From positions 1 through 64,000 of the IMG/VR virus record IMGVR_UViG_3300035670_000089: a stretch of 64,000 nt of DNA; one strand, written 5' to 3'. The DNA is from a virus. Position 1 is the first letter of the stretch. Each line of letters starts with the position of its first letter. Below the pieces are notes generated by a model. That model was not told the DNA's origin, searched no databases, and saw only the letters and a list, made by a program, of their open reading frames with translations. The translations under genes and the position numbers were made by a program. Of the stretch, positions 1 to 7,992 are shown one piece after another.

Positions 1-693
1 GCCACACAAGGTTGTAAATTTCAAGATTGGACAAGATTAAAAAGCTCCAACGATTACCTATACGCTTTAGCCGACATTACAGGTATCCCCGTCTTTGAAC
101 TTATTCACACCAAGAGAGGAAACTCTGGAAGCTGGGGCCATCCCCTTGTTGCAATAGAAGTAGCAAGATGGATAAGCGCTAAATTTGGAGTGTGGTGTAA
201 TATCCATATCGGCAACCTTGTGCAGAGTTCAGAGATCCCCGTAATAAAAGATTTCCTCAAACAGGATCCCGTAATGAAGAATCCCGTAATGAAGAATCCC
301 GTAATGGAGAATCCCGTAATGAAGAATCCCGTAATGGAGAATCCCGTAATGGAGAATCAATCTCAGGAAACTCTATTGCCCCACCCCCGTAGAAAGAAAG
401 CTATAGAAGAGATTGAGGTATCCCCTCAAATGATTAGAGCTTGGGTGGTTTTATTGGACGCATCCGAATGGCTCACGAGTAAAGAAGTAGCTCTTAAAGC
501 CGGTATAGCGCCGCGGACAGCGAGTATGTACACAAAATACTTTACAGACTTAGGTCTGTTGGAACGGCTACAAGTTTTTCCCGCTTTCCGCTTCAAGATG
601 TACAACGATGCATATAGTCGCAATACACCCGCATACTCAAGATTAGAAGAAGTAAGAACAATTTTATCAAATAAGTTTAGTATTACTAAATAA
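1..693 (+). CDS. KilA-N domain protein with C-terminal winged-helix-like region (5' partial)
   Basis: The reading frame is open from base 1, so the start lies outside the window. The first ~75 visible residues fit the end of a KilA-N DNA-binding domain: GSWGHPLVAIEVARWIS is the typical 'W-HP-LA...A-W-S' signature. Then comes a run of six (D/N)PVM(K/E) pentapeptides encoded by 15-bp repeats, acting as a linker, and a C-terminal segment (MIRAWVVLLDASEWLTSKEV onward) that reads like a helix-turn-helix or winged helix: SKEVALKAGIAPRTASMYTK. KilA-N proteins are common phage regulators or anti-repressors, so a regulatory role in the lytic program is likely but not shown. The gene is followed by a long G/T-rich noncoding stretch and a tRNA. 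Confidence 0.8.
   Translation, partial: ATQGCKFQDWTRLKSSNDYLYALADITGIPVFELIHTKRGNSGSWGHPLVAIEVARWISAKFGVWCNIHIGNLVQSSEIPVIKDFLKQDPVMKNPVMKNPVMENPVMKNPVMENPVMENQSQETLLPHPRRKKAIEEIEVSPQMIRAWVVLLDASEWLTSKEVALKAGIAPRTASMYTKYFTDLGLLERLQVFPAFRFKMYNDAYSRNTPAYSRLEEVRTILSNKFSITK
265..354 (+). repeat. Six in-frame 15-bp tandem repeats in the KilA-N gene
   Basis: Six consecutive copies of a 15-bp unit (first copy GATCCCGTAATGAAG, the others AATCCCGTAATGRAG) encode (D/N)PVM(K/E). A degenerate copy with one extra base lies just upstream at about 233-249. The unit length keeps the frame, so copy-number change would alter only linker length. Confidence 0.9.
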
Positions 694-969
694 ATATTTA
701 AGCCTGGTGTTGTACGGTTTGGGATTGCGGTAGGGTTAGTTTTGGTTTGGCTGGTTTCGGTTTAGTTGGGAGAGGTACAGCCAAATATTGTATGGTCTGG
801 GATTAGGGTGTGGTTGGTCGCGGTTAGGCCCAGTATGGGTGGTGTAGCCTGGTGAGGTCTGGAATTATGGTTTGGTGCCGTATTGTTTTGTATAGTAGGG
901 TTTAGTGCGGTCTGGAATTATGGTTTGGTACTGTACTGTTTTGTGTAGTAAGGTTTAGTGCGGAATTGT
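694..969. other. G/T-rich noncoding tract before the tRNA
   Basis: No gene is visible here. The plus strand is strongly enriched in G and T (roughly three quarters of bases by eye), with many variants of GGTTTGG, GGGATT and GGTTTAGTG and repeated runs of two or three G. It ends in two near-identical 53-bp units directly before the tRNA. The composition is unlike the flanking genes. It could hold structured RNA, G-quadruplexes or replication iterons; none of these is shown. Confidence 0.6.
856..961. repeat. Two tandem 53-bp direct repeats
   Basis: Copies at 856-908 and 909-961 both begin GGTCTGGAATTATGGTTTGG and both end GGTTTAGTGC, with only a few substitutions between them (for example GTGCCGTATTG versus GTACTGTACTG). 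A third truncated start (GGAATTGTG) follows and runs into the tRNA. Confidence 0.85.
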
Positions 970-1043
970 GGGTGTGTAGCTCAGATGGATAGAGCAGTCT
1001 CCTTCTAAGAGATCGGTCGGGGGTTCAAGTCCCTCCACACCTG
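970..1043 (+). tRNA. tRNA-Arg (anticodon UCU)
   Basis: A full cloverleaf can be folded: acceptor GGGTGTG with CACACCT (one G-U pair at the end), D-stem GCTC/GAGC, anticodon stem GTCTC/GAGAT with loop CTTCTAA (anticodon TCT), variable region CGGTC, T-stem GGGGG/CCCTC with loop TTCAAGT, and discriminator G. The CCA end is not encoded. It reads AGA codons, which are very frequent in most genes of this window, so it probably supplements the host tRNA pool. Confidence 0.93.
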
Positions 1044-1128
1044 TTATCCTCGATAGGGGATAAAGATGCCCTACTAAACAAAGGGTAAAAAAAGAAGTCA
1101 ATAACGCTTAAACAGTTTGGAGACAACG

Positions 1129-1740
1129 ATGCACCCAATTATTGAGAAGTGCAAGAATAACGAAGAGATCACTTGGGGTGAATATGTAGAAGGCGCATCC
1201 AAGACCTTAAGTGATGTATGGCACGGAGATAAGTACCCAGTCAACTTAGCCTTGGCAGTAATGAACCAATTCATCACCGCCGGGATTATGTTGGACCAAC
1301 TCAAGAAGGCTCTCTATTACGGGAAGAATATTGAGGAGGTAGCCAATCTACATCAGGACTACATCAACGAAGTCTTGAAGTTGCCCCCCAACTCCTCTAT
1401 CACCTCTAGTGAGGATCAGTGGGAGTTAAACGAAGAAGGAAGAATTACACTACACGCAATCTTAGGGATTGCCACTGAGAGTGTAGAAATGGTAGAAGCA
1501 ATCGAGAAAAGCATTTCCAATAATGTAGAAATCGATACTGTAAATCTATCCGAAGAGTTAGGGGATTTAGCTTGGTATATCGCCGCGTTGTTCTATTTAG
1601 AACTATCCGGCTTTAATGAACCAAACCTAATCCTACGCAAGAATCTCCTGAAACTACATAAACGTTTCGGAGATAAATTTACCTTTGAGAAAGCGCTCAA
1701 TAGAGACCTAGTTGAAGAGCGTAAAATTCTTGAAGCGTAA
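1129..1740 (+). CDS. MazG-like NTP pyrophosphohydrolase
   Basis: This 203-residue protein carries the all-alpha NTP-pyrophosphatase signature in its second half: ATESVEMVEAIEK (about residues 116-128, acidic pair E117/E120) and SEELGDLAWYIAAL (141-154, E142, E143, D146), which bind Mg2+ in MazG and related enzymes. The family hydrolyses nucleoside triphosphates to monophosphates, and phage versions are thought to influence (p)ppGpp or dNTP pools. The N-terminal half has no recognised match. I chose ATG at 1129 because GGAG at 1119-1122 sits six bases upstream; an in-frame TTG at 1117 would overlap that site. It follows the tRNA and precedes the rIIB-like gene. Confidence 0.8.
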   Translation: MHPIIEKCKNNEEITWGEYVEGASKTLSDVWHGDKYPVNLALAVMNQFITAGIMLDQLKKALYYGKNIEEVANLHQDYINEVLKLPPNSSITSSEDQWELNEEGRITLHAILGIATESVEMVEAIEKSISNNVEIDTVNLSEELGDLAWYIAALFYLELSGFNEPNLILRKNLLKLHKRFGDKFTFEKALNRDLVEERKILEA

Positions 1741-1758
1741 ATAACCAAACCTTATAAT
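1730..1758 (+). promoter_or_regulatory. Sigma70-type promoter for the rIIB-like gene
   Basis: TTGAAG at 1730-1735 and a perfect TATAAT at 1753-1758 are separated by 17 bp. The predicted transcript would start near 1765, about 50 bases before the ATG at 1815. The -35 box overlaps the end of the MazG-like gene. Confidence 0.75.
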
Positions 1759-1814
1759 AGATATAGGTGAGGTTTGTGCCCAAAGTAAAGACAAAACCTA
1801 AGGAGAAGTTATCA

Positions 1815-2681
1815 ATGACTACCCTCTGCGATGAAGTAAAGTATGTCATCAACGAAGACAATATTGTATTTTATTACAATAAAGAAATGCGGATTGTAAA
1901 TAAAGAAGATTTATATGTTTACAATTCATTAAGAGAAAGCTTAGTTGCAAATAACAACGAGTCGTTGCGTTATGTTGTGGACACTCGGACGGCCATTAAA
2001 GACAGCATTATCAACAAGGCCGAACTCTTCGGACTCGATAAGCGGATCCGGAAGTTAGACAAGGAGGGACTTCCGTTGGACCCTCTACTTAACTTTGTAG
2101 ATCGTTTACCGGAGAATATGTTGTACGACAATAAGCTCCTGGCGTTAGTGGGAACTACAGAGTTGCCCTTAACGTGGACGGGGGATATTGTGGCATATCA
2201 ACGAGCATCTTGGATTCCCTACGATCGTCGTCAACCACTTGAGAGTTGGGTAAGTGAGTTTAAACCGTACCATCGGGTAAGTTCCGGCTCAAACTCACTT
2301 TTAGTAGTAGGTGGGTTTAATTGGACACAACGGCAATGTGCGGATACCGGGTTAACCTTTGAAGTAATCGTACAGCCCGAGGATATTGTAAATTCTTACT
2401 ACTCTACTCACCAAAAGTCGACAGACTACGGAATGTGGTGTGTAAAAGAAGTGACGCAGTTATCTATCTTAGGGAAGATTGTACAGAACAGTGCGAAGGC
2501 TACTACCGGAGTAGTAGAGTTTGTTAACTCATGTAGTGAGTTAGGAGACCAAATGGTAGTGCGGCTGCCCTATAATATGAGTACTGCCTCAAGAATGGTT
2601 AGCGCTATGTTTAGCGTCCCTGAAGGAGCTAAATATAATAAGATGGCTGTCACCTCCGTGCCCGTCAGCGTAAGCTGTTAA
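1815..2681 (+). CDS. rIIB-like protein
   Basis: This 288-residue protein resembles the rIIB-like proteins of large phages in its order of motifs: a segment 'LLNFVDRLPEN...LLALVGTTELPLT' followed by 'TGDIVAYQRASW', then a C-terminal block CADTGLTFEVIVQPEDIV ending in a 'WCVKEV' strand. In T4, rIIA and rIIB are membrane-associated proteins involved in lysis timing and exclusion. Here the next gene is an rIIA-like GHKL ATPase, which supports the pairing. I chose ATG at 1815 because AAGGAG lies about ten bases upstream and a good promoter ends at 1758; an upstream GTG at 1767 would leave no leader. A strong terminator follows the stop. The assignment rests on motif order, not on high identity. 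Confidence 0.55.
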   Translation: MTTLCDEVKYVINEDNIVFYYNKEMRIVNKEDLYVYNSLRESLVANNNESLRYVVDTRTAIKDSIINKAELFGLDKRIRKLDKEGLPLDPLLNFVDRLPENMLYDNKLLALVGTTELPLTWTGDIVAYQRASWIPYDRRQPLESWVSEFKPYHRVSSGSNSLLVVGGFNWTQRQCADTGLTFEVIVQPEDIVNSYYSTHQKSTDYGMWCVKEVTQLSILGKIVQNSAKATTGVVEFVNSCSELGDQMVVRLPYNMSTASRMVSAMFSVPEGAKYNKMAVTSVPVSVSC

Positions 2682-2701
2682 ATTGTACTCTAATAACGAC
2701 T

Positions 2702-2729
2702 AAGACCCCCACTCCGGGGGTCTTATTTG
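2702..2729 (+). terminator. Rho-independent terminator after the rIIB-like gene
   Basis: AAGACCCCC (2702-2710) pairs perfectly over 9 bp with GGGGGTCTT (2716-2724), loop ACTCC, followed by ATTTG. Confidence 0.9.
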
Positions 2730-2764
2730 TATGTATACACATCTAACCACCCCAGAATTAGAAT

Positions 2765-4867
2765 ATGAAGCTACAGGATATCAATAGAGATGTACTGAAC
2801 AACTTAGATAATTCAGTAAGTTTTTCCTTATCGCAGAAAGAGGAAGACCAAGCTTTAGTGATGGATTTACTTCTGTCGAAGATGTATGCCACGCCAACTC
2901 TTTCAGCATGTAGAGAACTAATCTGCAACGCTATAGACGCGAACATCGAAGCGGGGAATGCAAACGAACCTGTCCGGGTAGAACATACACGAGGGATATT
3001 AAGCATTACCGATAGAGGACCGGGTCTATCGGAAGACCGCATCGTTAATGTCTACACCAAGTTTGGGAGTAGCACTAAACGGGAGGACAATACTGCTATC
3101 GGAGGATTCGGTATTGGAGCTAAGTCTGTCTTCTGTATTAGTGATACCCTTACGTTAATAACAACCTGCGACGGGTACACGTACAACTATATATTGTGGT
3201 TAGACGAGAAGAAGATCCCGAGGATTAGTTTAGTTGGTAAGGAGAAGACAAATAGTCCTACGGGAACTACAATACAGATTCCTATCCGAACGAATAGAGT
3301 AAACGATTGTATGATCTTAGCCCAAACCTTAGCGGCTTGGTCTAAAACCCCCATAGTGGTGATAGAGAATGAAGTTCCTTTAGAGCCGCGGCAGGACGCT
3401 GAGTATATTAGACTCGACGACCGCACTCTATTTAAGAACGGCACGGCTAGTCGGGATATACAGTACAAAGTACTAATTGGCGGTGTATTGTATCCATATA
3501 CCCAGTTAGGCACTAAAGCGGATAGATACTTTGATTTACGTCTTCCAAGTAATAGTCAAAGAATGTATTTCCAGACTACGGAATACAGTTGGGGTTGGTC
3601 TAAACGAAATGAACTCATCTTGGAATTCGATATTGGGGAGTTAACGCTTAGCGCTTCTAGAGAGTATATCCTTCAAAACGAACAAAACCTCGCGCTCATT
3701 CAGAAGAGACTCACAAACTGTTGCGCTAAATTAGAGAACATCCAGAACAGGTTAAATAGCTACCCCACTTGGAAAGAATACGTTGAGAACGAAGACTTTC
3801 ACCAAGGAGTACTCCATAGCCTTAACGCGAGGCGTATTATTAGTCCGGGTACCAGAGTTATAGATGTAGGGGAGACCTTAGACGAATTTGCCTGTATTCA
3901 GGATGTAGCAGTCTTCAAGGACGGCAAACAAATTCAACACATCGACCTTACACAGATTACGTTTATACAACTACTGCGGTCTAACCTGTATGTAGTAAGG
4001 CCTAAGGATGAGTTAGTCGTTAAGGACGAGCACCAGAATAACTACATGGTGATAACGGTCCGCACTTTCCAGAATAAATTTTGTGAGACCTACCACGACG
4101 CTATCAACTACCCTCTACCTTACCTCGAGAGACAGGAGAAACTAAGAATAGCTAAAGCTACCGCAGTATCTCACGACGGTATCGAAGGATTAGCTAAGTC
4201 TGGAAAATTACGGTATGTAGACTCAAAATTACTTAAAGACGCAAAGACTACCCTCTCCGTTGCAAAAGTAACCAGAGAATGTAATTTGGATAAGTTATGT
4301 GTATACGCCTACTCAGATAGTTTGAGTAGTAGTTATACATATCCTTGTAATTTCTTACTGGAGACTTTAGAGGCATTTAAGCTCGAGCAGTTATATATAC
4401 TCCCTCCAGATACCAAAGAGCCTAAGAACTTCCGTTTACTGACGCCGTTCCTAGAAGACTATATAAAAGGAATACAGGAGGAACTTGGAGATTGGTTCGG
4501 TTTTATATGCGCGCTCCTAAATAGAGTAACCTGTACAGGATTCCGAAAAGAGTTACCTGACTTGTTAAGTCTTGCCGAAGATTTAAATAACCAAGGCGCG
4601 GTGAACGCCTTAAAGTTATTCACTACCGAGTTAAGTAAATTACGGGCAATAAAGGTATGGAGATGGAATATCCTCTCAGAGGTGGACAGAAAAACCCAAG
4701 GCGATTACCGTTCGACGAATGCCCCCGATTGGATATGTAATTTTGGGATACCTTTACCCGAAGACGATGAGGTAAGAGCAAACTACCACAGTGTAGTCAA
4801 AGCAGCGCCTTCCTATTCTCCATTTTGGAGAAAAGTAATATTGCGGGCGTACAGAGGAGAGATGTAA
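2765..4867 (+). CDS. rIIA-like GHKL-family ATPase
   Basis: This 700-residue protein has a clear GHKL (gyrase/Hsp90/histidine kinase/MutL) nucleotide-binding fold at its N-terminus: the N-box ACRELICNAIDA (residues 48-59, with E51, N55, D59), the G1 box DRGPGLS (83-89) and the G2 box GGFGIGAKSVF (113-123). The rest is unassigned. T4 rIIA is a GHKL protein of similar size, and the rIIB-like gene sits immediately upstream, so rIIA-like is the best call; a MORC- or MutL-like role is the alternative. There is no obvious Shine-Dalgarno sequence before ATG 2765. The next gene, 64 bases downstream, begins the ubiquitin-like module, so a functional link to that module is possible but unproven. Confidence 0.75.
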   Translation: MKLQDINRDVLNNLDNSVSFSLSQKEEDQALVMDLLLSKMYATPTLSACRELICNAIDANIEAGNANEPVRVEHTRGILSITDRGPGLSEDRIVNVYTKFGSSTKREDNTAIGGFGIGAKSVFCISDTLTLITTCDGYTYNYILWLDEKKIPRISLVGKEKTNSPTGTTIQIPIRTNRVNDCMILAQTLAAWSKTPIVVIENEVPLEPRQDAEYIRLDDRTLFKNGTASRDIQYKVLIGGVLYPYTQLGTKADRYFDLRLPSNSQRMYFQTTEYSWGWSKRNELILEFDIGELTLSASREYILQNEQNLALIQKRLTNCCAKLENIQNRLNSYPTWKEYVENEDFHQGVLHSLNARRIISPGTRVIDVGETLDEFACIQDVAVFKDGKQIQHIDLTQITFIQLLRSNLYVVRPKDELVVKDEHQNNYMVITVRTFQNKFCETYHDAINYPLPYLERQEKLRIAKATAVSHDGIEGLAKSGKLRYVDSKLLKDAKTTLSVAKVTRECNLDKLCVYAYSDSLSSSYTYPCNFLLETLEAFKLEQLYILPPDTKEPKNFRLLTPFLEDYIKGIQEELGDWFGFICALLNRVTCTGFRKELPDLLSLAEDLNNQGAVNALKLFTTELSKLRAIKVWRWNILSEVDRKTQGDYRSTNAPDWICNFGIPLPEDDEVRANYHSVVKAAPSYSPFWRKVILRAYRGEM

Positions 4868-4931
4868 CAACCGCAAGACTAAGAGAAATTTTATTCCCTA
4901 AGGGGATGTTGTAAACATTGGAGACAATAAA

Positions 4932-5240
4932 ATGACCGACGTAAATGTATCAGAACTGTTCGACAATTACGAAGAAGACTTTACCGACGAGGTATTGGAA
5001 GAAACGTTCGACGCGTCCAAGCAGGTTATTATCCGTTACGGAACGGAAGAGTTTGCGGCTACCGTCAAGACCGGGCAGACTCTAATCGATATTGTTCGGG
5101 AGCGTAGCGGGGAAATCGGCGTGAGTGATATTCACCGTCTTAACTTCAAAGTTGAGACTGTCTATGTCACTCCGGATTACACCCCCAAACCCGGGGAAGT
5201 AATCACCGCCTCCGCCAACTCCGACAGTAAAGGGTACTAA
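4932..5240 (+). CDS. Candidate ubiquitin-like (beta-grasp) modifier protein
   Basis: This 102-residue acidic protein has a pattern expected of a beta-grasp fold after a ~25-residue tail: strand QVIIRYG (32-38), strand EEFAATV, helix TLIDIVRERSGEIG, a later strand VETVYVTP, and KPGEVITASA near the end. It ends ...SDSKGY, with a penultimate glycine, comparable to the GTKG end of PRTRC protein C. The gene lies directly before E2-like, JAMM and ThiF-like genes, which is the best argument for its role as the conjugated modifier. RBS GGAG lies just before ATG 4932. Its arginine codons are CGT/CGG with no AGA, unlike its neighbours, and a strong terminator follows, both suggesting high expression. 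By sequence alone the family match is weak. Confidence 0.6.
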   Translation: MTDVNVSELFDNYEEDFTDEVLEETFDASKQVIIRYGTEEFAATVKTGQTLIDIVRERSGEIGVSDIHRLNFKVETVYVTPDYTPKPGEVITASANSDSKGY

Positions 5241-5252
5241 ACTCTAATCTAC

Positions 5253-5280
5253 AAGGCTCCTCCACAGGAGCCTTTTTATT
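5253..5280 (+). terminator. Rho-independent terminator between the modifier and the E2-like gene
   Basis: AAGGCTCCT (5253-5261) pairs perfectly with AGGAGCCTT (5266-5274), loop CCAC, with TTTTT running out of the stem. It should reduce transcription into the E2-like gene, so the small modifier would be made in excess over the enzymes. Confidence 0.9.
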
Positions 5281-5298
5281 TTTGAAGGAACCTGCAAA

Positions 5299-6801
5299 AT
5301 GTATAGATTCTTTTTTCCAAAGAATGCAACACATAAAGCTTTAATTCTAGAGAGTAGAAACATCGAAACTTCATGCGACGATCTCAAGAAGTTTGAGCTT
5401 CGGATTCTTGTCGATACTGCCCCTTTAGAACAGGAGGTATATTTAGACGAGGAGATTTTAGAGGAAGAAGCCGAGAATCTCTGTCAGAACTGCTCTATGT
5501 GGAATTACGGGCCAACCCACACCAAAATCCAGCAGGACTTAGTCGAACAACTTAAAGACCCCGAGAGGTTTGACAAGATTGTGAGTACCTGTAATTGGTT
5601 AGACGTGGAGGATATTAACAAATATCGTAACGACTTAAAATCATTTGTACAGCTCTTAGACTGGAGACATGGTGTTGTCCAGGATAAGATAAAAAGGTAT
5701 TACGAAAAGAATACCGATAAATGCGCGGGTAAAAGTAAGATGCACTCCTTGTTCGGCGGCGGGGCACCTATCCTAGAAAAGCCTTGTCGAGCAGGAAACG
5801 AACTTGCGTATACGTTAAAGATTAACGTACCCAGTCTTACTTGGGAACAACATATTACTTTCTTCCTCGATAACTTCTATTTAGGGCAGGACTCTAGAGA
5901 GTTTAGTATATTCGAGAATGGGGTAGGGCAACTGTTAGAGTACTTTAAGAATAATTGGCACTGCTATGAATTCTATCCGTATAGACTACCAAATGTATAC
6001 GAGTACGGAAAGATCTGTTGGGGAGATATTTCTACTCCTGCTGATTTAAGAGAAGCACAAAATGAATTCTACAGCGCCGCCTTCAATAAAGACCTGGCGC
6101 CCACACAGAATCGAGAAGGAAGCGACGATTATCCGTATAAGACAACTTACGAGCACCTTAAATACTACCGCGGAGGGGATGACATTCCCAGTACAGAGAA
6201 CTTAAGTATTTACACAAACGACGTAGTGAATATCCCTGTACCTAAAGAAGCCTTAGGGATATTGATATTTGAGAACGGTAAGTACCGCGCGAATCTTTAC
6301 AGTACAACGGAGACATCTGTCGGGTATAACACTAAAATAAAAATCGTTGCCCGATTTACTCTAGCCTTCATAACCACGTATGATCGCAGTACGAATATCG
6401 TTGACATAGTTGTACCGTTCCAGCACGGCTGTTTCCATACCTATAAGGATATTGAGATGCCGCCGACGTATAGCGTAAATGCCGAAAAGGTAAAATGTCT
6501 ACTGAAGGAGTACCGGGAGTACGCTAAATGTTGCGATAATTACACCACAGAACTAGAAGATCCTCAAGAAGAGCTAAAAGATCTAATCGAGTATGTCACT
6601 CAACATCATCTATTACAAGAGGACTTGTCTCAACTGCGCGAGGCATTACTGGAAGAGTTAAAAGAAATTCCAGACTGCGTAAGAGTAAGAGAGATAGTCA
6701 CCATAATAGAGGTTGCTATCCAAGACTCCCTTTATAAACGATTGGGAGAGTTATACAAAGGTAAATATTACGAGGTACCACAACATGCTTTCATTGTCTA
6801 A
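5299..6801 (+). CDS. E2-like protein (PRTRC protein B / Prok-E2-like core) with large extensions
   Basis: The centre of this 500-residue protein contains PNVYEYGKICWGDISTP (231-247) followed by an aromatic NEFYSAAFNKDL (255-266). This matches the hallmark of the prokaryotic E2-like family of PRTRC protein B, whose consensus as I remember it runs 'P-x-N-V-x-x-x-G-x-V-C-x-G ... aFF-S-F'. C240 is the predicted thioester cysteine. The ~220 residues before it and ~230 after it, including an acidic helical C-terminus, are unassigned and make the protein longer than typical E2-like proteins. GAAGGA precedes ATG 5299. The stop overlaps the start of the JAMM gene by 17 bases, implying translational coupling. 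The motif is convincing; E2 activity is inference. Confidence 0.7.
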   Translation: MYRFFFPKNATHKALILESRNIETSCDDLKKFELRILVDTAPLEQEVYLDEEILEEEAENLCQNCSMWNYGPTHTKIQQDLVEQLKDPERFDKIVSTCNWLDVEDINKYRNDLKSFVQLLDWRHGVVQDKIKRYYEKNTDKCAGKSKMHSLFGGGAPILEKPCRAGNELAYTLKINVPSLTWEQHITFFLDNFYLGQDSREFSIFENGVGQLLEYFKNNWHCYEFYPYRLPNVYEYGKICWGDISTPADLREAQNEFYSAAFNKDLAPTQNREGSDDYPYKTTYEHLKYYRGGDDIPSTENLSIYTNDVVNIPVPKEALGILIFENGKYRANLYSTTETSVGYNTKIKIVARFTLAFITTYDRSTNIVDIVVPFQHGCFHTYKDIEMPPTYSVNAEKVKCLLKEYREYAKCCDNYTTELEDPQEELKDLIEYVTQHHLLQEDLSQLREALLEELKEIPDCVRVREIVTIIEVAIQDSLYKRLGELYKGKYYEVPQHAFIV

Positions 6802-7945
6802 TGCGCCCCAAACTCAAGAACGAGTATCATTCCTCCGTACAAAGGACGGATGTTATAAACTAAACCGGAGTCCGTATTGGGGAACTTACTACACCAAGAT
6901 TAATGACCCTAAAGGAGTAGATACCCCGAAGGACATCAATTGTCTACAACTCAAAGATAACTTTGAGAAGCTACCCTTTGATCTTCTAGGAGGAATTGTA
7001 ACCTTCTTCCGAGAGTATATGACAAAACAAAACGGTCGATATATCGAAGGAGCAACCGAGGTATCGGTCTGTCTACTTCGCTCTGAAACCGACCCGTCTC
7101 AATGGAAGGTAGTTGTACCTCTGCAAGAAGTAACGGCGGTGACTGTAGACGCACGCACTGAATATAGTTGCGATCTGTTTACCGGAGAAGAATATACTGT
7201 ATTCCCTCCTGAAGGTTGGCTCCATGCAGGCAGCCTCCACAGCCACCAACAAATGGATGCCTTTTGGAGCAGTCGGGATGACCAGGGAGAGTTAGAGGTA
7301 CCGGGGATGCATTGTACGGTAGGTTCTATTACCGACCATTCTTTCTCTATTTGCAGTTCTATCGTTCTAAATAAGAACCGCTATATATACGACCCGCGGC
7401 ATTTGTTAGAGATTCCGCCGAACAGTGTAGCTCCCTCGCCTACCTCGCCTAAGTCAATTTATAGCGCAACCCGGACTAAAGGAATCACTATCAACTTTAG
7501 CGAGAAGGTAGAAATCTCTGATGTCTGTCATAACTACGTCAATTTACCAAAAGTGTCCGCTACCTATTCTCACTACCGTAAGCCCAACGTTAAAATTGGT
7601 CTAGCCAATACTTCATACGAGTATGACGATTGGTACTACGGAAGTAGTTACAGTGGGCTCGGCGGAGCGTTCGGGGACGTTGGCTGGTATAACAGTTTTG
7701 AAGAGAAGGAAGAACTCGAGAAACAAGTAAAGCCGTGGTTAGAGAAAGTTGGCAACTTAGTGGAACCCGAGTACCCGGTTAATGTATCGATTAAGGAAGC
7801 TCTAGTGGAGTTAAACGAAGCCTTAGAGAAGTTGTGCCTGGTAGAAGGCGGGCACCAACTAATCGCGGCTTGTATTGGAAAGCATCTAGACTTCCCAACC
7901 AATTTGGAAGAAGCCGAGAAGATTGTTGAGTACCTGCTTGACTAA
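6785..7945 (+). CDS. JAB/MPN (JAMM) metalloisopeptidase, PRTRC protein A-like
   Basis: This 386-residue protein has a complete JAMM zinc motif: SLHSHQQMDAFWSSRDDQGE around residues 150-169 gives H152-x-H154-x7-S162-x2-D165. The expected upstream glutamate is probably E89 or E92 in YIEGATEVSV. The following MHCTVGSITDHSFS also resembles the strand after the motif in PRTRC protein A. Such enzymes cleave isopeptide or peptide bonds after ubiquitin-like tails, so it could trim the final Tyr of the modifier or remove it from targets. I chose ATG 6785 (GAGG just upstream), overlapping the E2-like gene; an in-frame TTG at 6713 would lie deep inside that gene. The C-terminal ~150 residues end in an acidic helical region and are unassigned. 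Confidence 0.82.
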   Translation: MLSLSNAPQTQERVSFLRTKDGCYKLNRSPYWGTYYTKINDPKGVDTPKDINCLQLKDNFEKLPFDLLGGIVTFFREYMTKQNGRYIEGATEVSVCLLRSETDPSQWKVVVPLQEVTAVTVDARTEYSCDLFTGEEYTVFPPEGWLHAGSLHSHQQMDAFWSSRDDQGELEVPGMHCTVGSITDHSFSICSSIVLNKNRYIYDPRHLLEIPPNSVAPSPTSPKSIYSATRTKGITINFSEKVEISDVCHNYVNLPKVSATYSHYRKPNVKIGLANTSYEYDDWYYGSSYSGLGGAFGDVGWYNSFEEKEELEKQVKPWLEKVGNLVEPEYPVNVSIKEALVELNEALEKLCLVEGGHQLIAACIGKHLDFPTNLEEAEKIVEYLLD

Positions 7946-7952
7946 AGACAGT

Positions 7953-7972
7953 GGGGGTTTTATCCCCCTTTT
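7953..7972 (+). terminator. Weak terminator-like hairpin after the JAMM gene
   Basis: GGGGG (7953-7957) pairs with CCCCC (7964-7968) around the loop TTTTAT, followed by TTTT. The stem is short, so termination may be partial. Confidence 0.6.
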
Positions 7973-7992
7973 AACCCATTCGCAGTTTTACT

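Noticed and set aside
265-354. CRISPR-like array
   Set aside because: The repeats are directly adjacent 15-bp units with no spacers and lie in frame inside a gene.
6713-6784. Longer JAMM protein from TTG 6713
   Set aside because: The upstream start lies inside the E2-like gene with no ribosome-binding site; ATG 6785 has GAGG and normal overlap.
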